A DNA stretch of 64,000 nt from Pholis gunnellus. Lineage: Eukaryota > Chordata > Actinopteri > Perciformes > Pholidae. The DNA lies in assembly GCA_910591455.2 (NCBI GenBank), contig OU342815.1:21861019-21925018 (forward strand), given 5' to 3'. The translations under genes and the position numbers were made by a program. Shown in pieces: positions 23,067 through 34,736 of the stretch; position 1 is the first letter of the stretch, and every line of letters begins with the position of its first letter. Under the pieces are notes generated by a model that was given only the letters and a program-made list of their open reading frames with translations, was not told where the DNA came from and did no database searches.

Positions 23067-23259
23067 CTCAAAGGAGAACTTCGCACTGCCGAAGTTCGTC
23101 TTCTGCTTCTGCCAGAAGTTGTCCGGTTTGATGATGAGCGCCACGCAGATCTCAGCCGGGAAAAACTCCTGCAGGGTCTTCAGCAGAGGCTTGATCAGCT
23201 CCCACTTGGAACCACGCATGTCGATGATGACGGTGAAACCACGTTTACACACATCCTCA
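23067..23259 (-). CDS. kalrn: kalirin coding exon 4 (Sec14 core)
   Basis: 193 bp, phase 2 in and phase 0 out, residues ~86-150. It encodes SEDVCKRGFTVIIDMRGSKW, then ELIKPLLKTLQEFFPAEI and the ALIIKPDNFWQKQ segment, the beta-alpha core of the CRAL-TRIO fold. PAEICVALIIKP follows kalirin (PAEIHVALIIKP) rather than TRIO (CCIHVALIIKP). Acceptor gatcag/TGAGG and donor TTTGAG/gtcaac. Confidence 0.97.
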
Positions 23260-24991
23260 CTGATCGGAGAGGCAGAAATCAGACAGACAGAAGACGAGGA
23301 GGAGAGGAGAAAGACAATCGAGAAGTTAAAAAAAAAGCTCCTAAACAGAGAAATCAATCGTGATGCTTGCTTAATCCTCGTCAGTTGTCAGACTGGTGCA
23401 CCAGCCTAATTACTTAGAGAAACCTTTAGGGAACCAGTGTAAGCAGTAGTCTGCACTGCTCTACAGGGAAGCAGTCGAGGCCACGAGCTTGCAATCAGTC
23501 ACTGATACGTACTTAGTGAAATACAATTATTTATTTCTCAGAGTATGCCTTTCGGTAAGCAAATTATAAACTGTTTCTTCACCGGGAACACTGACTTTCT
23601 GAAGTCTCCACTGTTTCCAGTCTTAATGTAATACTAAGCCGACTGGATACGTGCTTTATAGTCTGATATTCACAGCACAGTTATGAGAGTGGCATTAATA
23701 GGTTCATCTCTCCAGGAAAAAAGGTGTATTTCCCCAACAAAAACAAAGGCTCCACATTATTCACATCACCTCAGCAAATTAATTCAGCAATAGTTCTGTT
23801 CACATGTGGTACAGATCAGTCCTGTGAAAGCGAGGGAAAGCATTGAAACGAGATTCTCAGATCTGTTTTGGGCCAACACTCACATAGGCTGTGTAAATAA
23901 ATATGATATGAAGACAACAGAAAGCCTTCCAGATGGCAATTTGGGCCGTGCGTGTTGCATGTTAATTTATTTATGCGTGTGGGCTGTATAAATTGTATGC
24001 AACATATATTAATACTTCGTGAATAATATGTAAACAAAATTAGATAAAAAGGGGGAATTTTACAAATGGGAGTGAATTGGTGAAACATTTTAGTTCAAGA
24101 AACTTTAACAAAAAACAGTGTGTGATACCACGTGATAGAGAGGACAACAGCTGTACACCGGTGACCAGAAGCTGCTCTGAAACCAGTCCGAGAGCCAGAT
24201 GTGTACACTTCAATCCATCTGCTGCTGATTGGACGGTAAAAATATACTGGAATGACCTCAGCGCCACACACACACACTCACACACAACCTCTATTTAATA
24301 AAAATTCCAACAAAAGCACATCCATTATGGTCTGCCTCGGGGAAGCACAAACTCCACTCGTCACCATGGAAACAGCAGCTCGATTAGCAGGAGTAATCAG
24401 AGCGGGGCTGACGGGGATCAAACGATAATACACATTTTCGGTTTAGTTTGGTTCAAGTCAGCCAGGTGAATGTTTTAAAATTCACATCAGTCTCTGTTTG
24501 CATTAAAAAAACAAACCTCTCCCTGCTGCAGCATTCAAGGACACTCTGACATCTGATAATTTAGTCAGCTAACGGATGAAAAAAATAAATTTGGAGAGTC
24601 CCAGGAACTGGTCTGTGACTGATCGGTTTTCTCTAGACCAGCTCGTTCCGTGTAACATCCTCAGACTGTGATGAGGGGACAGCGGGATTAAATGGACTCC
24701 AAGCTAAGTGTGACAGACTCGCTGCTGTCCGCTGCAAACACTGCAGCTCTCATGCCGATGCAAATCAAAGCGCCGCTCTCCGTCTGCTGCTGTGATGTCG
24801 AAGAGAGGAGCGTTTGATTTCCGCAGTGTGGACAGCACCGACGCACTCCACACGCACCCCGCCCTGCACCTCTTCCCTCTGAGACGCCTAGTTTACTACA
24901 TGGCATCGTCCCGAATAACGAGGCTGATTAAAAGGTTAATTGATAATAACTGCAAATATGATCAAATCTAAAATAAAGAACACGCATGCTA

Positions 24992-25073
<82 letters not shown>

Positions 25074-25087
25074 GGAAATGTGTGTAC
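23260..25087 (-). other. kalrn intron 3
   Basis: 1.8 kb. It contains the (TG)n tract at 24994-25072 near the exon 3 donor; the remainder has no recognisable gene. Confidence 0.8.
24994..25072. repeat. (TG)n microsatellite near exon 3 donor
   Basis: About 39 perfect TG units; on the coding strand (CA)n begins ~16 nt after the donor. Confidence 0.97.
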
Positions 25088-25202
25088 CTGGGGACAGTAG
25101 AAAGGTAGGTCACCAGCCTCCTCAGGTCCTCCTGTTTTATTCGGTCGTGGTTACTCCTTGCAGGGAATGTCAGGATCGGTCCGCCTCTTTTATCTCGCCC
25201 AC
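25088..25202 (-). CDS. kalrn: kalirin coding exon 3 (Sec14 domain)
   Basis: 115 bp, phase 1 in and phase 2 out, residues ~48-86. It encodes GGRDKRGGPILTFPARS, then NHDRIKQEDLRRLVTYLSTV, the most conserved part of the kalirin/TRIO Sec14 domain. Acceptor is ctgaag/GTGGG and donor CCCCAG/gtacac. A 79 bp (TG/CA)n tract starts only ~16 nt inside intron 3. Sec14 modules in this family bind phosphoinositides and influence membrane localisation and GEF activity (family knowledge). Confidence 0.97.
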
Positions 25203-25423
25203 CTTCAGACGCACACAATGAAATGAGAAGCGTGATGGTTTTTATGTTTGTATGTAGTGTTTCAGTGGCATTCCTATGTTCATTTCACATAAAAGACCAA
25301 GAGCATCAAGGACTTTATCCTGCCAAGTATTGTTTCACCAAACATTTGGCGACATCTTCTTTCATTACACTGAATGTAGTCGCACTAGTACCAGTTGTGC
25401 CAGTAGTGGTACGATAACTGTAG

Positions 25424-25545
25424 GGGCAGTTAGCCTATTAGCAGCAGTTAGCCTTGTAGCAGCAGTTAGCCTAGTAGCGGCAGTTAGGCTAGTAGCGGCA
25501 GTTAGCCTATTAGCAGCAGTTAGCCTAGTAGCAGCAGTAGTAGCA
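25424..25545. repeat. ~18 bp minisatellite
   Basis: About six imperfect units of the type gcagttagcctagtagca, the variants differing mainly at ttag/gtag and ggcagt/agcagt. Confidence 0.85.
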
Positions 25546-26170
25546 TCTGTAGTATTAGCAGAAAGTGCAGAAGAATTAGTTGTAGTAGCAGTTTTAATAG
25601 CAGTAGTAGTCATGGATGGATTACTAAACAGGCCTAGACAAAAGGCAAAAACAAAGAGACACAAAACGACTACAATGACACACAAGGCAACTACAAAGAG
25701 ACACAAAACAAACACAAATAAAAAGAGGCTAAGTCTGTGTGCCCAGGGGCTCATTGTGTCATAATTCATGGCATTAATGGATGTGTAGCAGCTAAAGTGG
25801 TAGTGGCAATAGTAGAAGTGACAGTAGTACCAGCAGTAGAAGTACTTATATATGCCATTAGTAGTAGAAGTAGTAGTTCTAATAGTGAAAGAGTACTAGC
25901 AGTACTAGTAGTAGCAGTAGTAGGAGCGGTCACAGCAGAAAACGTAGTCGTAGTAGTATTAGTAGAAGTAGTAGCAGTAGATGGAGAAGTAGCAAGAAGT
26001 TACAGAAGTTATGGTACTAGTAGCAGTAGTAGTTAACAGTAAGTAGTGATGGTAGTAGTAAAAGTAGTAGTAATATTATCCTTATTAGTAGTAGTATTTG
26101 TAATATAGCTTTAGCAGAAGTAGTAGCAGTGCTTCTATTATGGCAGTATTGTTAGTAGTAGTTTAAAGTT
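25540..26170. repeat. imperfect AGT/AGC trinucleotide-rich region
   Basis: Long stretches of gtagtagtag and agcagtagtag with frequent interruptions, surrounding a family D element. Open frames in it (VVAVVVAA-type) reflect the repeat. Confidence 0.85.
25620..25810 (+). mobile_element. interspersed repeat, family D copy 1
   Basis: Contains repeats of caactacaaagagacacaaa, then aggggctcattgtgtcataat and aaagtggtagtggca. The copy at 28740-29150 has the same three parts in the same order. Confidence 0.7.
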
Positions 26171-26721
26171 GTACTAGTGGTACAGCATTGTCAGACTGAA
26201 GTTCCAGAATAAAGGATATTTTTTGGATTGTAAATGATACAATTCAAGTGTGAGCCTAAACAGAAATGTATATCTACATTTTCATGAGATGTACATTAGA
26301 ATGAAAACTGAAGTAACAGAGCAGACATTACTCTACACTGTCACTCCTTCACCACTAAGGAGTATCACTGTATCAGTCCTAATCTGCTCTTAATTTACAC
26401 TAATAGCTTTAATATCTCTGTGTGTTTGAAACAAAACTCCCATCACAGCTTCATCAGCCAGTAAAACACACGTTCCAAAGGCTCCAAAAAGCCATCCGAA
26501 ATACAAACGCTCCCTCTCCCCCGTCTGTGATAAATGATGTGAGTAGAGATGTTTTGGTTAGATTAATGTAAGAAACACAAACCACAATGTTTATGAAACT
26601 GCTACTCAGTCGTGGAAAATCGGCTTGTGTGTTTGAGTGTGTGATTTGGGAGGGAGCACGCTGCTGTAATCTCGGGAGGAATCTTGATGACAGATCGTTG
26701 TTGGCACTCTGTTTTTTACAT

Positions 26722-26725
<4 letters not shown>

Positions 26726-26758
<33 letters not shown>
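26726..26758. repeat. (CT)n tract
   Basis: About 16 CT units in intron 2. Confidence 0.95.
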
Positions 26759-26760
<2 letters not shown>

Positions 26761-27857
26761 GTCTCTCTCCCATTCTCTCCTTCTAATTCAGAGTTGCACT
26801 CTTTTGTTACGTGCATTATGTAACAACATAACACTATGTAACATCAAACAACATGGATGTTGCAAACAAAACAAATTGCATCTCCTGCATTTTAAATAAC
26901 CATTGCATTATGTAATAATGTATTACAAAATGTGATGAAGTATATTCAATATGGCACTCAAGCTGTTTATTACAAAATGAGGGTGTTATTACAATAATAA
27001 AAGTTGTTTTTGTTTTTTTCGGACCCTCTGATCGGGTTTCCATTTTGCAGGTTTTTCGTGAGTCTGTTTCAGATCTAGTCCAAAACTTTGGACTCAAAGG
27101 CTTCGACCACGGAGTACACAGGTAGAGCGAGGCAAGTTTCTACATAAAAGCACAAAAACACAGAACCATATATCCTTTTGTTCGTTGTTGTTTTTTAGCA
27201 ATCTTTGCTTGGGTGCTCCTCAATTCACGGCTGCTGTTTCAGTAAATCTTTAATAATTTGGGGGGGTACAATATTTTGTTCGGTACATTTTCTGAGGTCA
27301 TGTGACGCTACGTCTTGTTTGTTCAGAACTGAAATGCATCACACGGCTTGAGAGTTTGTGCGTGTGATGGCCCGTTGAGTGAAACAGTTTGTGCGTCTGC
27401 TTTCTCTGCTCGTTTTGGCAGGCGGTGATGTGCAGCGGCCTGCCGGAGGGGAGAAGTTCACATAAGTCATGTTCAGGGTGTGAAGGGCCTGTGATGATTT
27501 TTCCCTGCCAGTTTCCTGTCTCAGGAGGTGTGCAGGTCTAGGTCCAGACATCAGTGATCTCTTCTGCAGTCCTGGCGGTTTAAAGGCTGACACGGTGCTA
27601 TTGAGTATGATGAGTGGGGTCAGTGATATCCACTCATATTCCACAGTCATATCCACAATTTTGGGTGTGCTCAGCTCTAAGCTGTTGTGACTATGCGACC
27701 AGTCGGTACGCAGACTTGTCTTGGATGAGGCCATGGACCTTCCTGGATGAGTTAGGATGTTGATACTGACCCCCGGGGCTGTCTTCAATAAACATCTTAA
27801 GGCTAAAAGAGAAACTCCTGAAGTGTCAGTCCTAACGTCAAAGGGTGACGCTGGTAT

Positions 27858-28145
27858 TTTTCAACCTGGACCCTTTTTTCCTGTGTCTTCATGTCTAAGT
27901 GTTTAACGTGGTGAACAACTTTTTTTTAACTGGTCCAGTATTGAGGGAGAACGCTGCAGACGGCAGCCACTAAACAGGCTGTAATGTAATCGCTTGGGGG
28001 ACAACTCCTCACCGTCAATTTACTTCTACTAATAGTGATTGTTGCTGCCACTGACGGGCTCAGATTGTTATTGTAAGTGTCTGACAACATGATGGAAAGA
28101 ACCCAAGAGAGAACTAAAACCTCTTTCTTTACCTTTCTCTTGATC
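27858..28145 (+). mobile_element. interspersed repeat, family B (fullest copy)
   Basis: Begins ttcaacctggaccc and runs through tattgagggagaacgctgca, ctcagattgttattgtaagt and gtctgacaacatgatggaaa. No coding capacity. Other copies are in introns 7 and 12. Confidence 0.75.
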
Positions 28146-28492
28146 CGGTCTGTCTGTCAGGAGAACTCGACTTTCTCGGTCAATATAGCCCGCACTGACG
28201 GATTTATTGCTTCAATCAACAACATTTACCATCAACATTGATTGGATATAAAAAGGTGGCGAGTTTTCCCTTTTAGGGAACTCTAAGCTAGGAAGACCTT
28301 TTGGTAAGATAAGATCCTTTGTGAATGCAGCTCCTGGAGTTCTTCCCCGCTGTCTGCTGTATTTTGACGTAGGTTTGTATGATCTCAGTGTCTTTGGTGT
28401 GATCTCAAACAACTCTGGCTTACAGTCTGTAGCTCCGGATTCCTGTCCTGGACTGAATGTTTGGTGATTGAAGCACACTGACTGACACTCAC

Positions 28493-28567
28493 CTGACACG
28501 AAGGCTACTTTCTCCTTTAACACAGGAAGAACATCAGACGCCTTGATGCCTTCAGTCCTCAGTGACC
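28493..28567 (-). CDS. kalrn: kalirin coding exon 2 (start of Sec14 domain)
   Basis: 75 bp, phase 1 in and phase 1 out, residues ~23-48. It encodes GSLRTEGIKASDVLPVLKEK followed by VAFVSG. In mammals the equivalent is the shared exon into which alternative first exons splice (GSFRNDGLKASDVLPILKEK). Acceptor ctattcag/GG and donor TCAG/gtgagt are clear. It begins the CRAL-TRIO/Sec14 lipid-binding domain. It is separated from exon 1 by ~30 kb, the usual position for alternative-promoter regulation of this gene. Confidence 0.95.
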
Positions 28568-28680
28568 CTGAATAGAGACAGAGAGAGAAAAACAGTGGAG
28601 CTTTTAGTATTAATCCCATTATCAGATCAACATTCCTGTGAGAGAGAACACACCCACACTCATCTAGCTATTACTAGGTT

Positions 28681-28685
<5 letters not shown>

Positions 28686-28719
<34 letters not shown>
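28686..28719. repeat. (TG)n microsatellite
   Basis: About 17 TG units at the downstream end of intron 1. Confidence 0.95.
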
Positions 28720-28720
<1 letters not shown>

Positions 28721-28739
28721 CTTTGCTTTAACATACTGT

Positions 28740-29150
28740 AACGTAAAAGGGGCCTACCGGGCACAGACCCAGGGGCCCGAAGTGTCAAGAGGACCCCTTG
28801 TGACCCCTTTTTAAAATGACTACGAAGAAACACAAAGCAACTACAGAGATTTAAAACAACGATGAAAAGGGGCAAAACAACCACAAAGAGACACAAAGCA
28901 ACGACAAAGAGACTCAAATAACTACAAAAAGAACAAAACTATTACAAATTGACACAAAACCACATAAAAGATGTGTGACAACTCCAAAGACACTAAAACA
29001 GCAACAAAGAGAGGCTAAACAACTATAAAGTCTATGGCAGAGGTGGTGGGTGCTGTGCCAAGGGGCTCATTATCTCATAATCTGCACATGATTGAAAGCA
29101 TTTAACGCCTACGTTAATTGTTATATAACAGTAAAGTGGCAGTATTAACA
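28740..29150 (+). mobile_element. interspersed repeat, family D copy 2
   Basis: Starts with ggggcctaccgggcacagac, then tandem caaccacaaagagacacaaa-type units, then aaggggctcattatctcata and acagtaaagtggcagt. Fuller than copy 1 at 25620-25810 and in the same orientation. Confidence 0.7.
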
Positions 29151-31102
29151 GTAGAAACAGTCTGTATGAAGTGAAATAAGAGTTCATCTTCATTCTTCCA
29201 CCCTTTGTTATCTCTTTATCTCTTTATGATTCCATTCCCTGGGTCTTGTTCTCCCTCTCAGTTCATCTGGTCAGCCGTCTGTCATGTTATGAAATCTCTC
29301 TCTCCCTCGTTCTTATTTATGCTCTCTTTACCTCCTCACCTCTCTCTCTCTCTCTCTCTCTGTAGAAAATAAGCAGAAATGTCCATGTCATGCTGTGTGT
29401 GTGTATGTGCATGTGATACACTCTCCTGGCTGCAAAACACATTCACACACACACACAAACACACACGTTTCAAGAAAATTCCACAGTGAGAACGCTAAGT
29501 CGGCCAAATCTATCTCAGGACACCGAAAGAGAGATAAAAGTCAAATCCATGTTTTAAAGCGCTAACATCAACACAAACCTGTTTTATATGAAATACAAAA
29601 AAAAGTGAGGCTGAAGGGACAATATTGATATTCAAATCCCTCATTTTCAGTCCAGTAAAGTCTGGAAAGAGAATCTTACTGACACATTTTTTAATGCATC
29701 ACGGGCGATTTGATCCCAAGTGGAGAACTTTTGACGAGCGTGTGAACGATGCACTGGGATCAGATCGCTCAGACACATTCAGAGGTTGTTCTCGACACAC
29801 GTGACCAATCAGAGCTGATCACAGCTCAGCAGCTGAGCGATTAGTCACGATCATTAATGGCGTTCAAGGTTAATGATCTAATTGATCAGTTTTATGTTGG
29901 CTCATGTAACCGTGTGCCATGCTTTACAGAAATAGTATTGATTCATACCTGATGCAGCACAGAGATGGATTGTATTCAGGTGCAGGTGGCTCCACCGTAT
30001 TTAACGGATTATCACAATGTCTTTGCCAAGTTTAGCTTCTTATTCACAAATTATCTGTACATGCATGCTTCACATTTTCAAAGGCATGCTGTGTTGTTTT
30101 TAACCCTTCAGAAACAGACCTTCCACCGGAGATCGGCGTTTGCATGATCCTGATAAATCAATCTTAAATAAAAAAAACAGCTGCAGCTATGTCTCTGTCT
30201 TCATGTTGTACGCGTGTGAAGAGGTCGTTACTTTACATCACGTGCGTAATGTAACAAAACGATCAACACCTTTGCACTCTGCTCATATAAATTAGCATGT
30301 CGAAAATTAAGAAATGGTCATTGTTCAATTCATGTTAGTTGTGTTGAGAATTTTTTTTATATTTCACGTTTCTGCATGCAGAATTGTTTAGGAAAAATAC
30401 TGTGAAACTTCTTAAAAAACACAATTTCAGTACTATTATCATGGTTTATTTGCTAACATAATCATATTATTTTAGGTTGTACAGATTTAAGTGATGAGCA
30501 AAAATACCAAACATAATAATATTCAAACATGTTTTTTGTGCTTTTCTGAGTCAAATTCTATGAAAAAATAATCAGTTTTTTGTATTTTTTTAATGACAGA
30601 ATGTTAATACTTTTATCAATTATTATAGTTTATTGACATGTATCACCGTTTAGCTTAGGTTGTATTTTGTAGCTGAAGATGACATCAATGGGTTTTTTAA
30701 AACAGCTGACAGTGACAGTGCAGTAGTTACACCCATGGGACTCGTGCAGCTATGTTCACATGCTGTTTAATGTTCTGCAGCTAATTAGCTATCTTGGCTG
30801 AACTGGTAATTGACGTGGAATGGACCCAACCGGTCCTACACACACAATCTGGATGGATTCTAGCTCGACATATATCTTAAACTTGCACACAGATGCACCA
30901 CTTACAGTGCAGCGTTAGGGTGAACACAGTGACAGTCAGCTCTATCTGGCACCAAATCAATGTAACTGTTCACTTTGACTAAAAATGGTAATGAATGGAT
31001 CTAAAAGAAAAACACACACACCAAGTTGTTTCTGCTCGCTTGTTGAAGCTAGAAGAACATGTGTCGTTATATTAAAATCTAAATGATTTGAATAGAAAAA
31101 CG

Positions 31103-31106
<4 letters not shown>

Positions 31107-31197
<91 letters not shown>
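31107..31197. repeat. (GA)n tract
   Basis: About 91 bp of GA dinucleotides with one gaaaaaaaga interruption. Open frames of alternating Arg/Glu or Ser/Leu are artefacts of it. Confidence 0.97.
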
Positions 31198-31199
<2 letters not shown>

Positions 31200-33649
31200 C
31201 AAAGACAGGATTGGCTGAGATTGAGACGGAGACACACACACACACACACAAATCTGGCAGTCTCGTCTCTGGACAAACACACAACCCTTTTTCAGAATTC
31301 TTTTGAGCCGTGATTTTCATATTGTGTTTGAGAGCACAGTGATGTTGAGTCGGGTTTGGCTGTGGTTCTACGGTGTTCTCCGCTCACCAATAGAGGTTCT
31401 TTTCCAGTATGGAACCATGAAGACTTGCATTGAAGGCTGTATATAAGAATGTGTGCAGTGAGAGACTTTACATATATTTTGTCCATCCCCTTTAAATCAA
31501 TAAAAGGCAGACTTACTATCAAATTATTCATGTTTATTAAGAAAGATGAATGAACGAACATGCATCTAAAAATGTATATTTCCAAGTCTTCATTGCTTGC
31601 TTTCTCTGTAACCGTTGTTGCTAACCAGGAAAAAGGAGATAGAGAGGATTATGCAAATAGTTACAACTGTCGATAAATGCGGACACACAAGCAGAAGGGC
31701 ACAAAATGTGCACAGACACACACACACACACACACACACAGACACACACACACAGATGTTTTTGCCACTCAGGATGACATTGCATTAATTCCTCCCCTAT
31801 GCAATTATTATCCTAACTTTAACCACAACCACAATATAAACACAACTCTGACCCAAACCGAAAACCAAGACTTAACCTAAAAAATGTCATGGTTTACATT
31901 GTGGGGACCATCTTGAGAGGGAGGATAGTCCCCACACTGTGACTGTATGAACAGTCTTTCATCCCCACAACACACATAAACACACTCACAAAACACACAC
32001 TCCTCAGTGGCCTTGAAACAACTTGCCAATAAACAATATACCGCAAGAAAAAAAGGAAATTTCAGAGAGAAAGAGACATTTGTATTGACCCTTCGATAAG
32101 TCCCGCCCCTCGAATGCAGACTGGCCAATCGTAGCGTAGCATCAGACAGGAGGTATACTTTTTAATGATTGTAACAGTGAATAAAGACCTACCCGGCTTC
32201 ACAGGAACAGTGCTGTTCCTTAATTTCACTGTTTTCAGTCTCTGTCAGCTGATGAACTCTGTGAGCTGCAGCTTTAGCGTCTATCTTTATCTTTTTAACC
32301 TATTTTCACAGCTGAATCAGTCCGACATCATGGATTTATCTTTCAAACACATATTGTAGACCCTTCTGTCCGCTTCTCTCTGAAAATCACAATATTCAGT
32401 CATCGAGTGTGGTTAGTGACAGTGTAGGCTCTATAGTAGCAGCAGGGCTTAGCAAAGGGTCGATAACCATCCCAACCAAATGTGGAAAGACTTTTCACTC
32501 ACACAGTGAATTTAAATGACTTTCACAGTCGTCATCCAGTAAAGTCATTTTTTATTGTTTGTGATTTGTAAATTGTAGAATAAAGAATAAAAACAGCACT
32601 ATATTGCACGATATTATCTTACTTATCACCTGCTGCCAGTAGTCACTCCATTACTCATGGAGCAGCGGGAGCTCCATCATCTTCTGGTTTGTTCATTAGA
32701 TGCTATATAAAATAATGTCGATGCACAAAGCTGCTGTTGATATTAACTCATCACTTCCTAAATATACTTTGTAAAACATGGCTGAAGAACTCAGTGGCCT
32801 TTTATTGTGAAACCACCTCAAGAAGTGTTGTCAATACGAGCCAGGTTGGTTAACGTTAACTCAAAAGTTAATCGAGACATTTTTCTGGATTCTTTGGGAG
32901 GTAAAATGTAGTTTATCATTGTAAAAAGCACTGTAAATGGGAGAGAATAAATAAACAACAGAGACTTATGTTTCATTTCATGAACATCAGTGGCCTTTAA
33001 GCACGTGGAGTAAACTAAATCCTGTCACAGGAGGTCTGTAGTTTAGCGGTTTTGTTTTTGGAGAAGAAAAAAAGCTTATACACACAAATGTGGTCCGATC
33101 GAGAAGTTCAAAAGATTTTGTTCGGGGCAAAACTCTAACTTTGAAAAAGCAATAAAGAAGAGTAAAAGCTGTGGACACACAGAGGGCAGCATGTCGGCTC
33201 TGATCACAGCTGCAGCTGTAATGGTCTGCATCTGTTCACAACATTAAATAGGCTGATAATGGACCAGTAGCGAGTGACAAATCTGTCTCTTTAACCACAT
33301 TTTCAGTCAACGCAGAAGCTTAAGTTGCTGCTTATTTAAGTTTTTTAGAAATAGGACTATTCAAAAGGACGGGTCTATTGTTTTGTTGTTTTTTAGGTTG
33401 TTCTAGGATTCTCAGTGGTGTTCAATTCCGAAAAATTCACATCTTGGTTGAAGTACGAATGTTTTGACATCATAATGCTATTTTCTCAAGACCTTCCAAA
33501 AACGTTTTCCAAACATCGATAAGGCTTAAATTCCCTGTTTGAAAAGGGCTGTCTAACTGAGGTAAAGCTGTGAAAATATTATAAATATAGTATAGTAGTA
33601 CATTTTGTATTTTATTTTTTTAAATACGTTCTTCTGGTGCTCCCGTCCA

Positions 33650-33790
33650 CAGTTGCTGTACCTTGCTCTCAGACAGCCGTCTCCGACAGGGAACTGAAGC
33701 CGTTATATCACTCTTTAAAGCTACAAGACTCCATTGAAAACAGCAATCTTAACCCGAAAAACACTGTTTCTTTAAAAAAAAGTTCTCCAA
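33650..33790 (+). repeat. family E fragment
   Basis: Contains ctttaaagctacaagactcc and attgaaaacagcaatctta, similar to 7540-7580 (agacacaagactccatta). Confidence 0.5.
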
Positions 33791-34511
33791 ACTAACCCTT
33801 TCACTTTCCCAAACGTTGACTGTAGCTATGGAGCTATTGTTCACATCATTCATAACCTCACTGATGATCTTACTTTGGTAACCTACGTCTTTGCTTTTTG
33901 CTAGCAGCTAAATGGGCGTTTGCATTTAAAAAAAACGGAAACTAGCGCAGATGGACCCTCCATATAAGAGTGGTCACATACCTTTATATATCAATCTCTG
34001 TTTTTTCTGTATTTGGCACATAACGATGACAATCCCATTCCTAATCCCAGGGATGCCAACGTCTGCTCCACAGAGATAAAACATAATCAGCATCCTGATG
34101 GACGTGACATGATTTGTTTGATTTCTTAATTTCGTGATCGTAAGAAAGCAGAGGTTGTAACATCAAGAAAGGACACAGTGTGAGAACTATACCTCCCTTT
34201 CTCTCTCACCACACAAGTAGGTCAAAGAGCAGTGTGGTCAAACATTCAATCCAGTTTGGGTCTCAAGTATTTAATAACTGTCACGCATGTTTTTGTTCAT
34301 ATCTTGGCTCTTCTTTCAGTCTATCTCACACACACACACACACACACACACACCTTTGATCCATCCAGCATGTGTTTCCTCCATCAGAGATGTTCACCGC
34401 ATATACACACATTCAGCACATGTTTGTACAGTAGCAACACAGCAGTGATTACAGCAGCATATGGCTGTTAAACACACAAGACTGAATAACTTGGGGCCAT
34501 TGAATGGACTT

Positions 34512-34512
<1 letters not shown>

Positions 34513-34580
<68 letters not shown>
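34513..34580. repeat. (CA)n microsatellite cluster
   Basis: Main 68 bp CA tract, flanked by (CA)n at 34325-34354 and (TG)n at 34700-34734. Three tracts in ~400 bp. Confidence 0.97.
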
Positions 34581-34583
<3 letters not shown>

Positions 34584-34694
34584 GGGGAGACGGAGCTTGC
34601 AGCCCAAAAAAAAAAAGAGTTAAATCCTCAGACAGAGGGAAAACCTGAAACTTCATCTTTGCTGCCACGCTGCCCAGGAACAAGGCAGTCCACC

Positions 34695-34736
<42 letters not shown>

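Larger units (their letters stand above)
25203..28492 (-). other. kalrn intron 2
   Basis: 3.3 kb. It holds a minisatellite and trinucleotide-rich region (25424-26170), a (CT)n tract (26726-26758) and family D and B repeats. No exon was found; the plus-strand frames here follow the TAG/CAG repeats. Confidence 0.8.

Noticed and set aside
25276..26036. Val/Ala/Ser-rich frames in intron 2
   Set aside because: They translate a TAG/CAG-rich repeat region and a dispersed element.
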